Shown here: positions 26,912 to 35,935 of the stretch, one piece after another
How positions within the stretch are numbered: the first letter of the stretch is position 1
Layout of the letters: every line of letters begins with the position of its first letter
Source of the DNA: Nocardia lijiangensis NBRC 108240
Lineage (GTDB): Bacteria; Actinomycetota; Actinomycetes; Mycobacteriales; Mycobacteriaceae
Length of the DNA stretch: 64,000 nucleotides
Assembly (NCBI RefSeq): GCF_001613045.1
Contig: NZ_BDBP01000056.1
Coordinates: forward strand, 1-64,000
Direction: 5' to 3'
Made by a program: the position numbers and the translations under genes
Notes under the pieces: generated by a model
The model's database searches: none
The model's input: the letters and a program-made list of their open reading frames with translations, nothing else
Told to the model about the DNA's origin: nothing

Positions 26912-27328
26912 GTGAAACTCGATGACGCCGCGCGCGCACTGATCGGATCCGGTGCCGACGCCACCCTGGTCACGCTCAATCCCGACGGCAGCCCGCAGGT
27001 CAGCCTGGTCTGGGTCGCGCTGCAATCGACTCCCGAGGGCGACGAGCTCGTCACCGCCCACCTCGGCGAGTACAAGAAGGTCCGCAACGTCCGGCGCGAC
27101 GGCCGGGTCGCGCTCACCATCGTTTCCAGGGAGCGCGGCGAGATCATGACGCCGTACCTGACGGTCACCGGCACGGCGCGCATCGTCGAGGGCGGTGCGC
27201 CGGAACTGCTGAAGGAACTCGCGCAGACGATGGCGCCCGGTGTGGGCTTCCCGCCAGAGGGCGCACCGGAAGGGGTTCTCACCCGCATCCGCATCGAGAA
27301 GGTCGGCGGCATCGGACCTTGGTCCTGA
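26912..27328 (+). CDS. PPOX-class (split beta-barrel) F420/flavin-dependent oxidoreductase
   Basis: A 138-residue split beta-barrel flavoprotein of the type common in actinobacteria, many members of which use F420 to reduce small molecules. Visible marks are ATLVTLNPDGSPQVSLVWVAL at residues 14-34 and KKVRNVRRDGRVALTI near residue 54. The GTG at 26912 gives the family start KLDDAARALIG. A GTG at 26897, five codons upstream, is a close alternative and neither has a clear ribosome site. Confidence 0.8.
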   Translation: MKLDDAARALIGSGADATLVTLNPDGSPQVSLVWVALQSTPEGDELVTAHLGEYKKVRNVRRDGRVALTIVSRERGEIMTPYLTVTGTARIVEGGAPELLKELAQTMAPGVGFPPEGAPEGVLTRIRIEKVGGIGPWS

Positions 27329-27454
27329 GCCGAACCGCGGGTCCGCGGTACGTGATAGGCCGGGACTTGCGCGCGGATCAGTGATGCATGGTCCTGTCCT
27401 AGGTGAGGCTTCCTGAAGCGCGGCCTGTCGCCGGCGATCGGTAATCTCGGCCCC

Positions 27455-27844
27455 GTGGGACGACGAGCGGCAGTGGACCCGGCGGAGACTCGGTCGGCGG
27501 TGGCCGCGGTGAGCGCTTGGCTGCGCGACGAGAAGACTGCGCAGCCCGCGCGCCCCGAGCTGGCGGCGGCCGTCCGAACCACGGTGCGCACGTTGGCCGT
27601 GAATGCGCCGGGGCATTCCGTCGAGGTGCGGGTCCCGCCGTTCGTCGCGGTGCAGTGCATCGAGGGTCCGCGCCATACCCGCGGCACCCCGCCCAATGTC
27701 GTGGAGACCGACCCGCGCACCTGGCTGCTGCTCGCCACCGGCCTGCTCGATTTCGAGACCGCGGTCCACTCCGGCGCACTCACCGCCTCCGGCAGCCGGG
27801 CCGCCGAGATCGCGCATTGGCTGCCGATCCTGCGGTTCGACTGA
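27455..27844 (+). CDS. SCP-like (bacterial sterol carrier protein) family protein
   Basis: A 129-residue protein of the actinobacterial sterol-carrier-like family. The N-terminal half is helical (AAVSAWLRDEK), followed by SVEVRVPPFVAVQCI and a late TWLLLATG segment. A homologue lies just upstream of purF in M. tuberculosis, as I recall, which supports the call. The ligand is unknown. The start is a GTG (ccccGTGggacg). Confidence 0.7.
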   Translation: MGRRAAVDPAETRSAVAAVSAWLRDEKTAQPARPELAAAVRTTVRTLAVNAPGHSVEVRVPPFVAVQCIEGPRHTRGTPPNVVETDPRTWLLLATGLLDFETAVHSGALTASGSRAAEIAHWLPILRFD

Positions 27845-27898
27845 GCTCTGCGACCCCCACCGCTCGTGTGGGGTGTGATCTCACAGAGGGTTCACACG

Positions 27899-27934
27899 CC
27901 TCACACAAGCGTCGACGCTGTGAGACGTGTGAGG
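27899..27934. terminator. hairpin between convergent genes
   Basis: CCTCACAC (27899-27906) pairs with GTGTGAGG (27927-27934), and the loop holds the palindrome AGCGTCGACGCT. It lies between the convergent SCP-like and DUF3533 genes. Confidence 0.5.
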
Positions 27935-27984
27935 GGTATGTGGGAACTGGTCGACGCGACGGCGGCGCGTCGGTCGGCCGACGA

Positions 27985-29328
27985 TTACGCGGCGGCCCGC
28001 GCGGAGCTCCCGCGATGCAATCCCTTGTAGTCGTAGTAGCGCGTGACGACCGCGCCGAGGACGAGTCCGATGATCAGGCCGGCCAGCGTCATCCAGAAGC
28101 CCCGCGCCAGGCCCGCCGCCCAGTTGGCGTCGAAGTACAGGATCGAGCGGACGGCGAGGAACACCTGATGCATCGGCTCGAAATGGGCCAGCCAGCCGAA
28201 GTACTTGGGCGTCGCCTCGATCGGGACCGTGCCGCCCGAGGACGGCAGGCCCAGGACGATGAACAGGATCAGGTTCACCAGCAGTCCCGCCGAGCCGATG
28301 GCCGCGAGAATCGACAGACCGGTGATGCCGACCGCGATGATCGCGAAGGCGCCGTAGACGAACAGTGAGAACGGATCGTCGATCGGCATGTCCAGACCCT
28401 TGGCCACCAGCAGATAGATCAGCGAGACGACGTTCCCCGCGAGAATCATCACACCCCACTTGATCAGCAGGGTCTTGAACCGGGAGATCGGGGTGGGCGG
28501 GAAATGGACGTACCACGGGCCGTACTCGGTGGGCACGAAGCCGAGCGCGGCGTCCACCATGGTGTGGATCGTCATCGAGCCGATCACGCCGGCGAGCAGC
28601 AGCAACAGCGCGTAGAAGAACGCGGTGAGTCCCTGCCCGGTGTTGTTCGGCAGCGGGTGGTACTGCTCGACGATCAGCTGGAGCGGACTGGCCAGCGCGA
28701 TGCGGGTGGCCCCGCTGAGTTCCGGCGCCTGCCCGCCCTCCGGCGGCGTCAGCTGGGACTGCACCTGCCGCGTGAGCTCCTCGCCGACCTGTTTGTTCAC
28801 CTGGGGGAACGCCTGGTCGCCGACATGGATGACGATCGAGCTGGCGTACGCGCCCATGCGCGGGTTGGTCTGCAACGTGATCATGGGCTGTTCGATGTCG
28901 CCGGGCACCACGCTGCCGACGCCGAGGATGCCGAGCCGCTTGCTGAAGTCGCTCGGAATGATGATCGCGCCGTAGACCTTGCCGGACTGCAGCTGCCGCT
29001 CGGCCTCGGTGATCCCGAGGACCCGCAGATCGATCTTGTCGGCAGGCACGGCCTTGCTCAGCCCGTCGGCCACCTGGTCGCCGAAATTCACCCGTCGTTG
29101 CTGGTCCGGAGGGCCCATCGTCTCGCCGACGTCCTGGTTGACCAGCGCGATGGGGAAGTCGTGCAGATTCTGCTCGGGGTCGACCACGTAATCGAGGTAC
29201 ATGATGCCGAGCAGGGTGGTCAGCAGGGTGAGCACCACCACAGGGGAGGCCACCATGCGCAGTAGCGAACGGCGGTCGAGTCGCCGAGCGTTCGGATCCA
29301 TGCCGCTGGTGCTGTCCGTCGTCGCCAC
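27985..29328 (-). CDS. DUF3533 (YhgE/Pip-like) membrane protein
   Basis: A 447-residue membrane protein with the ABC-2/YhgE-Pip layout. One transmembrane helix near residues 28-48 (SPVVVLTLLTTLLGIMYL) is followed by an extracytoplasmic domain of about 180 residues, then about five helices from residue 228 (GLTAFFYALLLLLAGVIG) to the C-terminus. Such proteins occur near transport and secretion genes, but no partner ATPase is adjacent. GTG at 29328 or ATG at 29301 could be the start. It is divergent from purF. Confidence 0.8.
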   Translation of the reverse strand: MATTDSTSGMDPNARRLDRRSLLRMVASPVVVLTLLTTLLGIMYLDYVVDPEQNLHDFPIALVNQDVGETMGPPDQQRRVNFGDQVADGLSKAVPADKIDLRVLGITEAERQLQSGKVYGAIIIPSDFSKRLGILGVGSVVPGDIEQPMITLQTNPRMGAYASSIVIHVGDQAFPQVNKQVGEELTRQVQSQLTPPEGGQAPELSGATRIALASPLQLIVEQYHPLPNNTGQGLTAFFYALLLLLAGVIGSMTIHTMVDAALGFVPTEYGPWYVHFPPTPISRFKTLLIKWGVMILAGNVVSLIYLLVAKGLDMPIDDPFSLFVYGAFAIIAVGITGLSILAAIGSAGLLVNLILFIVLGLPSSGGTVPIEATPKYFGWLAHFEPMHQVFLAVRSILYFDANWAAGLARGFWMTLAGLIIGLVLGAVVTRYYDYKGLHRGSSARAAA

Positions 29329-29426
29329 GGATGGACGGTACCGCCGTGGCCCTGGGATTTCGGGTGATCGACACGGGGATTGCTATCGGGATGCGGTGGC
29401 CGTGATCGCGAACGAATTTTCACCCG

Positions 29427-29432
29427 TAGAAT
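29427..29432 (+). promoter_or_regulatory. candidate -10 element of purF
   Basis: TAGAAT lies 38 bp before the purF GTG in the 142-bp divergent gap. The -35 is not clear. Confidence 0.3.
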
Positions 29433-29470
29433 GACTGGTGCCCCCAGCCCGCCCGAACAGGGAGCAAACG

Positions 29471-31051
29471 GTGACCAACGCCGAAGTATCGGTCGACAAC
29501 CTCGCAGCCACCCCCGATGAGGACGAGAACGCGCCACGCGAGGAGTGTGGAGTCTTCGGTGTCTGGGCGCCGAGCGAAGACGTGGCCAAGCTCACGTATT
29601 ACGGCCTCTATGCGCTGCAACACCGTGGTCAGGAGGCGGCGGGCATCGCGGTCTCGGACGGTCAGCAGATCTTGGTCTTCAAGGATCTCGGCCTGGTCTC
29701 GCAGGTGTTCGACGAGCAGACGCTGGCCGCCATGCCGGGCCACATCGCCGTCGGCCACTGTCGCTACTCCACCACCGGTGGTGTGACGTGGGAGAATGCG
29801 CAACCGATCTTCCGTACCACCGCGGTCGGTTCCGGTCTCGCCTTGGGGCACAACGGCAATTTGGTCAACACCGCCGAACTGGCAAGCCGCGCACGGGAAC
29901 TCGGATTGATTGGCAATCCCGTCTCCGGCGGCCGCCCGCAGCCGGTCGGCGCGACCTCGGACTCCGACGTGATGACCGCGCTGCTGGCGCACGCCGCCGC
30001 GGATTCCAGCATCGAGCAGGCGGCCATGAAGCTGCTGCCCACGCTGAAGGGCGCCTTCTGCCTGACCTTCATGGACGAGCACACCCTCTACGCGGCGCGC
30101 GACCCGCACGGCGTCCGGCCGCTCTGCCTCGGCAGGCTCGAGCGTGGCTGGGTCGTAGCCAGCGAGACGGCGGCGCTGGACATCGTCGGCGCGGCCTTCG
30201 TCCGTGAGATCGAACCGGGCGAACTGCTGGCCATCGACGCCGACGGCGTGCGTTCGATGCGCTTCGCCAACCCCGAGCCCAAGGGCTGCGTCTTCGAGTA
30301 CGTCTACCTGGCCAGGCCCGACTCCACCATCGCGGGACGCTCGGTGCACGCCACCCGCGTCGAGATCGGCCGCAGGCTGGCCAAGGAGCATCCGGTCGAC
30401 GCCGACCTGGTGATCCCGGTGCCGGAATCGGGTACGCCCGCCGCCGTCGGTTACGCGCAGGGTTCGGGCGTGCCCTACGGGCAGGGCCTGATGAAGAACG
30501 CCTACGTGGGCCGCACCTTCATCCAGCCCAGCCAGACCATCCGTCAGCTGGGCATCCGGCTCAAGCTGAACCCGCTGCGCGAGGTGATCCGCGGCAAGCG
30601 GCTGATCGTGGTGGACGACTCGATCGTGCGCGGCAACACCCAGCGCGCCCTGGTGCGGATGCTGCGCGAGGCGGGCGCGGTGGAGATCCACGTGCGGATC
30701 GCCTCGCCGCCGGTGAAGTGGCCCTGCTTCTACGGCATCGACTTCGCCTCGCGCGCGGAGCTGATCGCCAACGGCGCAGGCTCCGACGACAGCTACGACG
30801 ACATGGTCGAGAACGTGCGCCGCTCGATCGGCGCCGACAGCCTCGGCTACATCTCCACCGAAGGCATGATCGCCGCGACCGAGCAGCCGCGCACCCGCCT
30901 GTGCTCCGCCTGCTTCGACGGCCACTACCCGATCCCGCTGCCGCAGGAGGCCTCGATCGGCAAGAACCTGCTCGAGGGCATGCTGACCGGTCAGCCGGAG
31001 TCGGTGCTGCTCGGCGAGAACGCGAACGCGAGCGCGCTGAGCAGGCCCTGA
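29471..31051 (+). CDS. purF: amidophosphoribosyltransferase
   Basis: PurF makes phosphoribosylamine from PRPP and glutamine, the first committed purine step. The product is 526 residues with a propeptide of about 27 residues that is removed to expose the catalytic cysteine (EECGVFGVW). The PRPP-binding loop is VVDDSIVRGNTQ near residue 380. Four cysteines in GCVFEY, KWPCFYG and LCSACFDG match the 4Fe-4S ligands of the Bacillus-type enzyme. The GTG at 29471 has GGGAGC 6 nt upstream. Confidence 0.96.
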   Translation: MTNAEVSVDNLAATPDEDENAPREECGVFGVWAPSEDVAKLTYYGLYALQHRGQEAAGIAVSDGQQILVFKDLGLVSQVFDEQTLAAMPGHIAVGHCRYSTTGGVTWENAQPIFRTTAVGSGLALGHNGNLVNTAELASRARELGLIGNPVSGGRPQPVGATSDSDVMTALLAHAAADSSIEQAAMKLLPTLKGAFCLTFMDEHTLYAARDPHGVRPLCLGRLERGWVVASETAALDIVGAAFVREIEPGELLAIDADGVRSMRFANPEPKGCVFEYVYLARPDSTIAGRSVHATRVEIGRRLAKEHPVDADLVIPVPESGTPAAVGYAQGSGVPYGQGLMKNAYVGRTFIQPSQTIRQLGIRLKLNPLREVIRGKRLIVVDDSIVRGNTQRALVRMLREAGAVEIHVRIASPPVKWPCFYGIDFASRAELIANGAGSDDSYDDMVENVRRSIGADSLGYISTEGMIAATEQPRTRLCSACFDGHYPIPLPQEASIGKNLLEGMLTGQPESVLLGENANASALSRP

Positions 31052-31058
31052 GGCCGGT

Positions 31059-31457
31059 TCAGCGCGGCAGGTGGTCGGCGAGCCACCGCGCGAAGGCGGC
31101 GTCGAACTCCGTTTCGGTGGGGGTCGCGGTGAAGACCGGTTCGCGGTCCACCGTCGGGATGTCGATTCGCGCCAGGTGGTCGTACACGTAGCGAACGAAC
31201 TGCCACGCGCCGTTCTTGCGCACCTTCAGCACGACGGGCATCGAGGTCGCGAGCGGAAGTTCGACCAGCCAGTAGCGATCGAAGAGCGTGCCCTCGGCGC
31301 CGATGCCGAGCTCGGCCACGGCGGAGATGAAGTCGGGGATGCGGGCGTCGATCAGAGCGGTGACGGCGGCGAGGTTCTCCGCGAGCCCGCGCCGCCTGCC
31401 CGCAGCACGCTCGGCCTCGGCGCGACGTAGTTCCCGTGCGTCGTCCGCCATCCCCAT
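31059..31457 (-). CDS. uncharacterised 132-residue cytosolic protein
   Basis: I do not recognise this gene. It encodes a soluble protein with an Arg/Ala-rich helical N-terminus (DDARELRRAEAERAAGRRRG) and a mixed alpha/beta body (YWLVELPLATSMPVVLKVRKNG). It converges with purF with 7 bp between the stops. TATGCT lies on the minus strand at 31469-31464, six bases before the ATG at 31457, so a leaderless mRNA is likely. No signal peptide or catalytic motif is visible. Confidence 0.65.
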   Translation of the reverse strand: MGMADDARELRRAEAERAAGRRRGLAENLAAVTALIDARIPDFISAVAELGIGAEGTLFDRYWLVELPLATSMPVVLKVRKNGAWQFVRYVYDHLARIDIPTVDREPVFTATPTETEFDAAFARWLADHLPR

Positions 31458-31794
31458 GCGGGGAGCATAACGGCGCACGCCCGGCGCGCAGACTGGTTTG
31501 ACGAACAGTCGAAATGGGTAGCGGCACAATGGTGTCCGCGGTGGTGTCGTGGCGTCCTCGAGACGCCGTCACCCGATGTCCGCGCATTCCTGGACGTTTG
31601 ACCGGGCTTTGCCGGTGTTGCCGTGCAAGATTCGCAACGCGTGATGACAGCCCGGTGATTTTTCTCTGAAAACGCAATGTGCCGGAAATGGTTCGTGGGT
31701 ACGGTCCCCAGCTATATCGGAAGTTCACCGCGTCCGTACCGGGCCTGTGATCCAGGAATCGCGGTGCGGCGCGCTCGAAGAAGTGGGGCCTGAG
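31458..31794. other. divergent intergenic region upstream of the oligopeptide transporter
   Basis: These 337 bp contain the leaderless promoter of the left gene (TATGCT at 31464-31469 on the minus strand). The right part is AT-richer, with TATATC at 31713-31718 as a candidate -10 for the transporter operon. No gene is seen. Confidence 0.4.
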
Positions 31795-33411
31795 ATGAGG
31801 GTTTCGAGGACGCCGGGCAGGCGGAGACGAGCGAAAGGCATTGCGGCGGTCGGGCTCGCGGCGCTGGTGGCGTCGCTGCTCGCGGGTTGCGGATCCGGAC
31901 GGACGGGTGAGGGAGGAGAGGACGCGGGGCTGATCGTCGGCACCACGGACAAGATCTTCTCGCTCGATCCGGCCGCCGCCTACGACAACGGATCGCTGGT
32001 CGCCGAGACGCAGATCTACCAGTACCTGCTGAATTTCGCGCCCGGCGACCCGACCCCGAGACCCGATGCGGCCGAGAAGTGCGAGTTCACCACGCCGACG
32101 GTCTACACGTGCACGTTGCAGGCCGGGCTGAAGTTCGCCAGCGGAAATCCGTTGACCGCCAAGAGCGTCAAGTTCTCCTTCGACCGCATGCTCGGCATCA
32201 ACGACCCGAACGGCCCCGCTTCGCTGCTGGGCAATCTGGAGAAGACCGAGGTGGTCGACGAGCGCACCGTCGCTTTCACGCTGAAGGTCGCCAATGACCA
32301 GACCTTCCCTGCCATCCTGCCCACACAGGCGGGGCCGATCGTGGACGAAAAGGTCTTCCCGGCCGACAAGGTGATGGCCGACGAGGACGTGGTGCGCGCC
32401 AAGGGCTACTCCGGCCCGTACACGATCACCAGCTACGACAAGAACAAACTGGTGGAGTACCAGGCGTATCCGGACTACCGCGGCATCCTCGGCACCCCGA
32501 AGACCCCGCGGATCTCGGCGAAGTACTACGCCACCACCGACAACTTGAAGCTCGATCTGCAGAGCGGCGCGATCGACGCGGGCTACCGCTCGCTGACGCC
32601 GACCGACATCGAGGGCTTGCGCACCAGCGACAAGGTCAAGGTGCTGGACGGTCCCGGCGGCGAGTTGCGCTACATCGTCTTCAACATGAACACCATGCCC
32701 GGCGGTACGCCGGAGCAGAAGCTGGCGGTGCGCAAGGCGGTCGCGTCGTCGCTGGATCGCGCCACGCTGGCCCGCGACGTCTACAAGGACACCTTCGTCC
32801 CGGCATATTCGTCCGTGCCACAGGGCATTCTGGGCGCATCTGAGCCCTTCAAGGAGATCTACGGCGCGGGCCAGAACAAGGAAGCGGCCGCGAAGTTCCT
32901 CGCCGACGCAGGCGTCGCGGTGCCGGTGGAGCTCAACCTCCAGTACAACCCCGACCATTACGGCTCCAGCAGCACCGAGGAATACAAGGCGATCAAGGCG
33001 CAGCTCGAGGGCACGGGTCTGTTCCGGGTGAACCTCCAGTCCACGGAATGGGTGAGCTACCAACGGGAACGGGCGCGTGACGCGTACCCGCTGTACCAGT
33101 TCGGCTGGTTCCCGGACTTCCCGGATCCGGACAACTACCTCTCGCCGTTCTTCGGCCCCAACAACTTCCTGCAGTCGCACTTCGAGGATCCCGGTATCAA
33201 CGCGCAGCTGATCGGTGAGGCGACCCAGCCGGACAAGGATCGCAGGATCCAGCAGCTCCAGCAGGTGCAGCGCGATCTGGCGCAGAACTTCCTGCCGATC
33301 GTTCCGCTGTTGTCCGGCAAGCAGATCGGCGTCGCGGCCAACGGCGTGCAGGGGATGGAACAGACGCTGGATCTGTCGTTCAAGTTCCGCTACACGGTGC
33401 TCAGCAAGTGA
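31795..33411 (+). CDS. ABC transporter substrate-binding lipoprotein, peptide/nickel family 5
   Basis: The extracytoplasmic receptor of a peptide/nickel-type importer, 538 residues. An Arg-rich n-region, hydrophobic core and lipobox SLLAGC (cysteine near residue 32) indicate a lipoprotein. The family 5 body shows TDKIFSLDPAAAYDNGS, LKFASGNPLTAKSVKFSFDR and the late PLYQFGWFPDFPDPDNY. The ATG at 31795 is chosen for the signal peptide. It heads a four-gene operon: the stop overlaps the first permease by GTGA. Oligopeptide versus other ligands cannot be decided. Confidence 0.92.
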   Translation: MRVSRTPGRRRRAKGIAAVGLAALVASLLAGCGSGRTGEGGEDAGLIVGTTDKIFSLDPAAAYDNGSLVAETQIYQYLLNFAPGDPTPRPDAAEKCEFTTPTVYTCTLQAGLKFASGNPLTAKSVKFSFDRMLGINDPNGPASLLGNLEKTEVVDERTVAFTLKVANDQTFPAILPTQAGPIVDEKVFPADKVMADEDVVRAKGYSGPYTITSYDKNKLVEYQAYPDYRGILGTPKTPRISAKYYATTDNLKLDLQSGAIDAGYRSLTPTDIEGLRTSDKVKVLDGPGGELRYIVFNMNTMPGGTPEQKLAVRKAVASSLDRATLARDVYKDTFVPAYSSVPQGILGASEPFKEIYGAGQNKEAAAKFLADAGVAVPVELNLQYNPDHYGSSSTEEYKAIKAQLEGTGLFRVNLQSTEWVSYQRERARDAYPLYQFGWFPDFPDPDNYLSPFFGPNNFLQSHFEDPGINAQLIGEATQPDKDRRIQQLQQVQRDLAQNFLPIVPLLSGKQIGVAANGVQGMEQTLDLSFKFRYTVLSK

Positions 33412-34517
33412 CCTCGGAGGGGGCCGGGCCCGCGGCGATCGCGCTGCGGGCCCGGCGGTTCGTGCTGCCACGCAGGGCGGCGGGCGGGGATTCGCGCGGA
33501 CTCGCCCTGGCCAGATACCTGGGGGTGCGGCTGCTGCTGATCCCGGTGACGGCCTGGATCCTGGTGACCGCGGTGTTCTTCCTGATGCGGGTGATCGGCG
33601 ATCCGATCGAGGCCTCGCTGGGCGGGCGGCTACCACCGGACCAGATCGAGCAGCGGCGGGAGGCGGCGGGCCTGAACCGGCCGATCCTGGTGCAGTACTG
33701 GGAATACCTCTCCGGACTCGCGCGCGGTGATTTCGGGCAGACCCAGGACCATCGGATGGTCGCCGACATCATCGTCACCCGCGGCGCGGCCACCCTGGAG
33801 TTGGTGTGCTGGGCGCTGCTCGTCGCCTTCGCGATCGGCGTGCCACTGGGCAGATACGCTGCCACGCATCGTGATTCGGCGAGCGACGCGGGCCTGCGGC
33901 TGTTCGCCATCCTGGCCTACGCGGCGCCGGTGTTCTTCGTCGGACTGCTGCTCAAGCTGTTGTTCGCGGTGCGGCTCGGCTGGTTGCCGGTCTCCGGGCG
34001 GGCGAGCGCCGACGTGGAATTGCGGCTTCAGCACGTCACGCCGAAGACCAACATCATGGTGATCGACGCGATCCTTTACGGCGACAACGCCTATCTGCTC
34101 GACGTGCTGAAACACGCTGTGCTGCCTGCGATCGCGCTCGGCTTGCTGACCGCGGGGGTGTTCCTGCGGCTGGTGCGGATCAACCTGATCCAGACCTTGC
34201 GCAGCGACTACGTGGACGCGGCGCGGGCCCGCGGCCTGTCCGCACGGGTGGTCACCGGCCGACATGCGGTGCGCAACGCCATGATTCCGATCGTCACCGT
34301 GATGGGCATGTACATCGCGATGATGCTCGGCGGCGCGGTGCTCACCGAAATGACCTTCGAATGGAAGGGACTCGGCTTCGAGCTCGCCGAGTACCTCAAG
34401 GCCCGCGACTTCATGGCGGTGCAGGGCATCGTCGCGTTCATCGCGCTGGTCGTCGCGGTCATGAGCTTCGTGGTGGATGCGCTTGTCGCGCTGATCGATC
34501 CGAGGGTGAGGTTCTGA
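33408..34517 (+). CDS. ABC transporter permease (DppB/OppB type)
   Basis: The first membrane subunit of the importer, 369 residues with six helices (first LGVRLLLIPVTAWILVTAVF near residue 38). The permease EAA-type loop is DYVDAARARGLSARVV near residue 267. An N-terminal 30-residue Arg-rich extension precedes helix 1. The GTG start overlaps the upstream stop, and the gene's own stop overlaps the next ATG (TGATG). Confidence 0.92.
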   Translation: MTSEGAGPAAIALRARRFVLPRRAAGGDSRGLALARYLGVRLLLIPVTAWILVTAVFFLMRVIGDPIEASLGGRLPPDQIEQRREAAGLNRPILVQYWEYLSGLARGDFGQTQDHRMVADIIVTRGAATLELVCWALLVAFAIGVPLGRYAATHRDSASDAGLRLFAILAYAAPVFFVGLLLKLLFAVRLGWLPVSGRASADVELRLQHVTPKTNIMVIDAILYGDNAYLLDVLKHAVLPAIALGLLTAGVFLRLVRINLIQTLRSDYVDAARARGLSARVVTGRHAVRNAMIPIVTVMGMYIAMMLGGAVLTEMTFEWKGLGFELAEYLKARDFMAVQGIVAFIALVVAVMSFVVDALVALIDPRVRF

Positions 34518-35935
34518 TGACCGCTCCGGAATTGGTGACCGAACCCACCGCCGTGCTCGCGCCGTCGCGCCGGGGTCTGCCGGGCCTTCGGTTGTTCTCG
34601 ATGACCGCGGGCATGCAGCGCGTCACGCTGATCGTCGGCTTGGTGCTGATCGCGGGATTCCTCATCGTCGCGGTGTTCGCGCCCCTGCTCGCGCCCTACG
34701 GGTTGGCGCAGACCGCCGAGGACGGCGTGGCTTTCGGCCAGTACCAGCCACCCTCGGCGCAGCACTGGTTCGGCACCACCGTCGCGCAGGAGGACGTGTA
34801 CTCCCGGGTGCTCTACGGTGCGCGAACGGCGCTGTGGGTGATCGTGGTGTCGCTCGTGCTCTCGCTGTTCGTCGGTGTGCCGCTCGGCCTGGTGTCCGGG
34901 TATGTGGGGCGCTGGGTGGACCGGGTGCTGGTGACCGTCATGGACGCGCTGTACGCGTTCCCGACCCTGCTGCTGGCGATCGTGGTATCCATCGTGGTGT
35001 CGGGCGGCGAGTCCAGCGGGTTCGGCGGCGTGCTCTCCGCGGCCGTGGCGCTCACGACCGTTTTCGTGCCGCAGTACTTCCGGGTGGTGCGCAATGCCAC
35101 CGTGGCGGTGAAGCAGGAGCCGTATGTGGATGCCGCGCGGGTCACCGGTGCGTCGACGGTGCGGATTCTGTTCCGGCACATCCTCGCCAACGTCACCCAG
35201 TCGCTGCCGGTGATCATCACGCTCAACGGCGCCGAGGCGATCCTCACGCTGGCCGGGCTCGGTTTCCTCGGCTTCGGCATCGAGTCCACCCAGGCCGCGG
35301 AATGGGGATTCGACCTGAACAAGTCGCTGGCCGCGGTGTCCAACGGGATCTGGTGGACGGCGATCTTTCCCGGCACCGCCATCGTGCTCGTGGTGCTGGG
35401 GATGACGCTGGTCGGCGAGAGTCTCAACGAGGTGCTCAACCCGCTGCTGCGCACCCGGCGCACCGCGGCGCCGGTGGCGGTGGGCAGCGATGTGGTGATC
35501 GGGGTGACCGGGGAACCGGAGATGCCGGTCGAGGAGGACAGCGCAGAGGCCGAGGAGCCGGGTGGCGCCGGATCGGCGGTCGGCGAAGGCGGTCGGGCGA
35601 AGCCGGATGATGGGGCTGCGCTCGCGGATGACGGCTCGGATGTGGCGAGTTCGGACGGTGGAGCCGAATCTGCGGTCGCGGGCGACGGGCTGGATGTGGC
35701 GAGTTCGGACGGCGGGGCCGAATCTGCGGTCGCGGGCGACGGTCCGGATGCGGCGAGTTCGGACAGCGGGGCCGAATCTGCGGTCGCGGATGACGGTCCG
35801 GATGTGGCGAGTTCGGACGGTGGAGCCGAATCTGCGGTCGCGGATGACGGTCCGGATCCGGCGATATCGGGCGGCGGAGCGAAATCTGTTGCCGTGGTAG
35901 AGGAATCGAGTGGCAAGGAGGGCGGCCATGTCTGA
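34517..35935 (+). CDS. ABC transporter permease (DppC/OppC type) with repetitive C-terminal tail
   Basis: The second membrane subunit, 472 residues. The normal DppC body ends near residue 325 (GESLNEVLNPLLRTRR), with the EAA loop EPYVDAARVTGASTVRI near residue 205. After it comes an unusual acidic tail of about 145 residues with five 18-residue repeats of the form DVASSDGGAESAVAGDGL. The tail should be cytosolic. The gene overlaps the ATPase gene by 8 bp and carries its AAGGAGG ribosome site. Confidence 0.9.
   Translation: MTAPELVTEPTAVLAPSRRGLPGLRLFSMTAGMQRVTLIVGLVLIAGFLIVAVFAPLLAPYGLAQTAEDGVAFGQYQPPSAQHWFGTTVAQEDVYSRVLYGARTALWVIVVSLVLSLFVGVPLGLVSGYVGRWVDRVLVTVMDALYAFPTLLLAIVVSIVVSGGESSGFGGVLSAAVALTTVFVPQYFRVVRNATVAVKQEPYVDAARVTGASTVRILFRHILANVTQSLPVIITLNGAEAILTLAGLGFLGFGIESTQAAEWGFDLNKSLAAVSNGIWWTAIFPGTAIVLVVLGMTLVGESLNEVLNPLLRTRRTAAPVAVGSDVVIGVTGEPEMPVEEDSAEAEEPGGAGSAVGEGGRAKPDDGAALADDGSDVASSDGGAESAVAGDGLDVASSDGGAESAVAGDGPDAASSDSGAESAVADDGPDVASSDGGAESAVADDGPDPAISGGGAKSVAVVEESSGKEGGHV
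35639..35908 (+). repeat. five 54-bp tandem coding repeats in the permease tail
   Basis: A 54-bp unit beginning GATGTGGCGAGTTCGGAC recurs at 35639, 35693, 35747, 35801 and, more degenerate, 35855. It encodes an 18-residue acidic repeat. Confidence 0.85.

Noticed and set aside
31713-31718. TATATC as a definite promoter of the oligopeptide transporter operon
   Set aside because: No -35 partner at a proper distance is visible, so it is mentioned only as a candidate in the intergenic entry.
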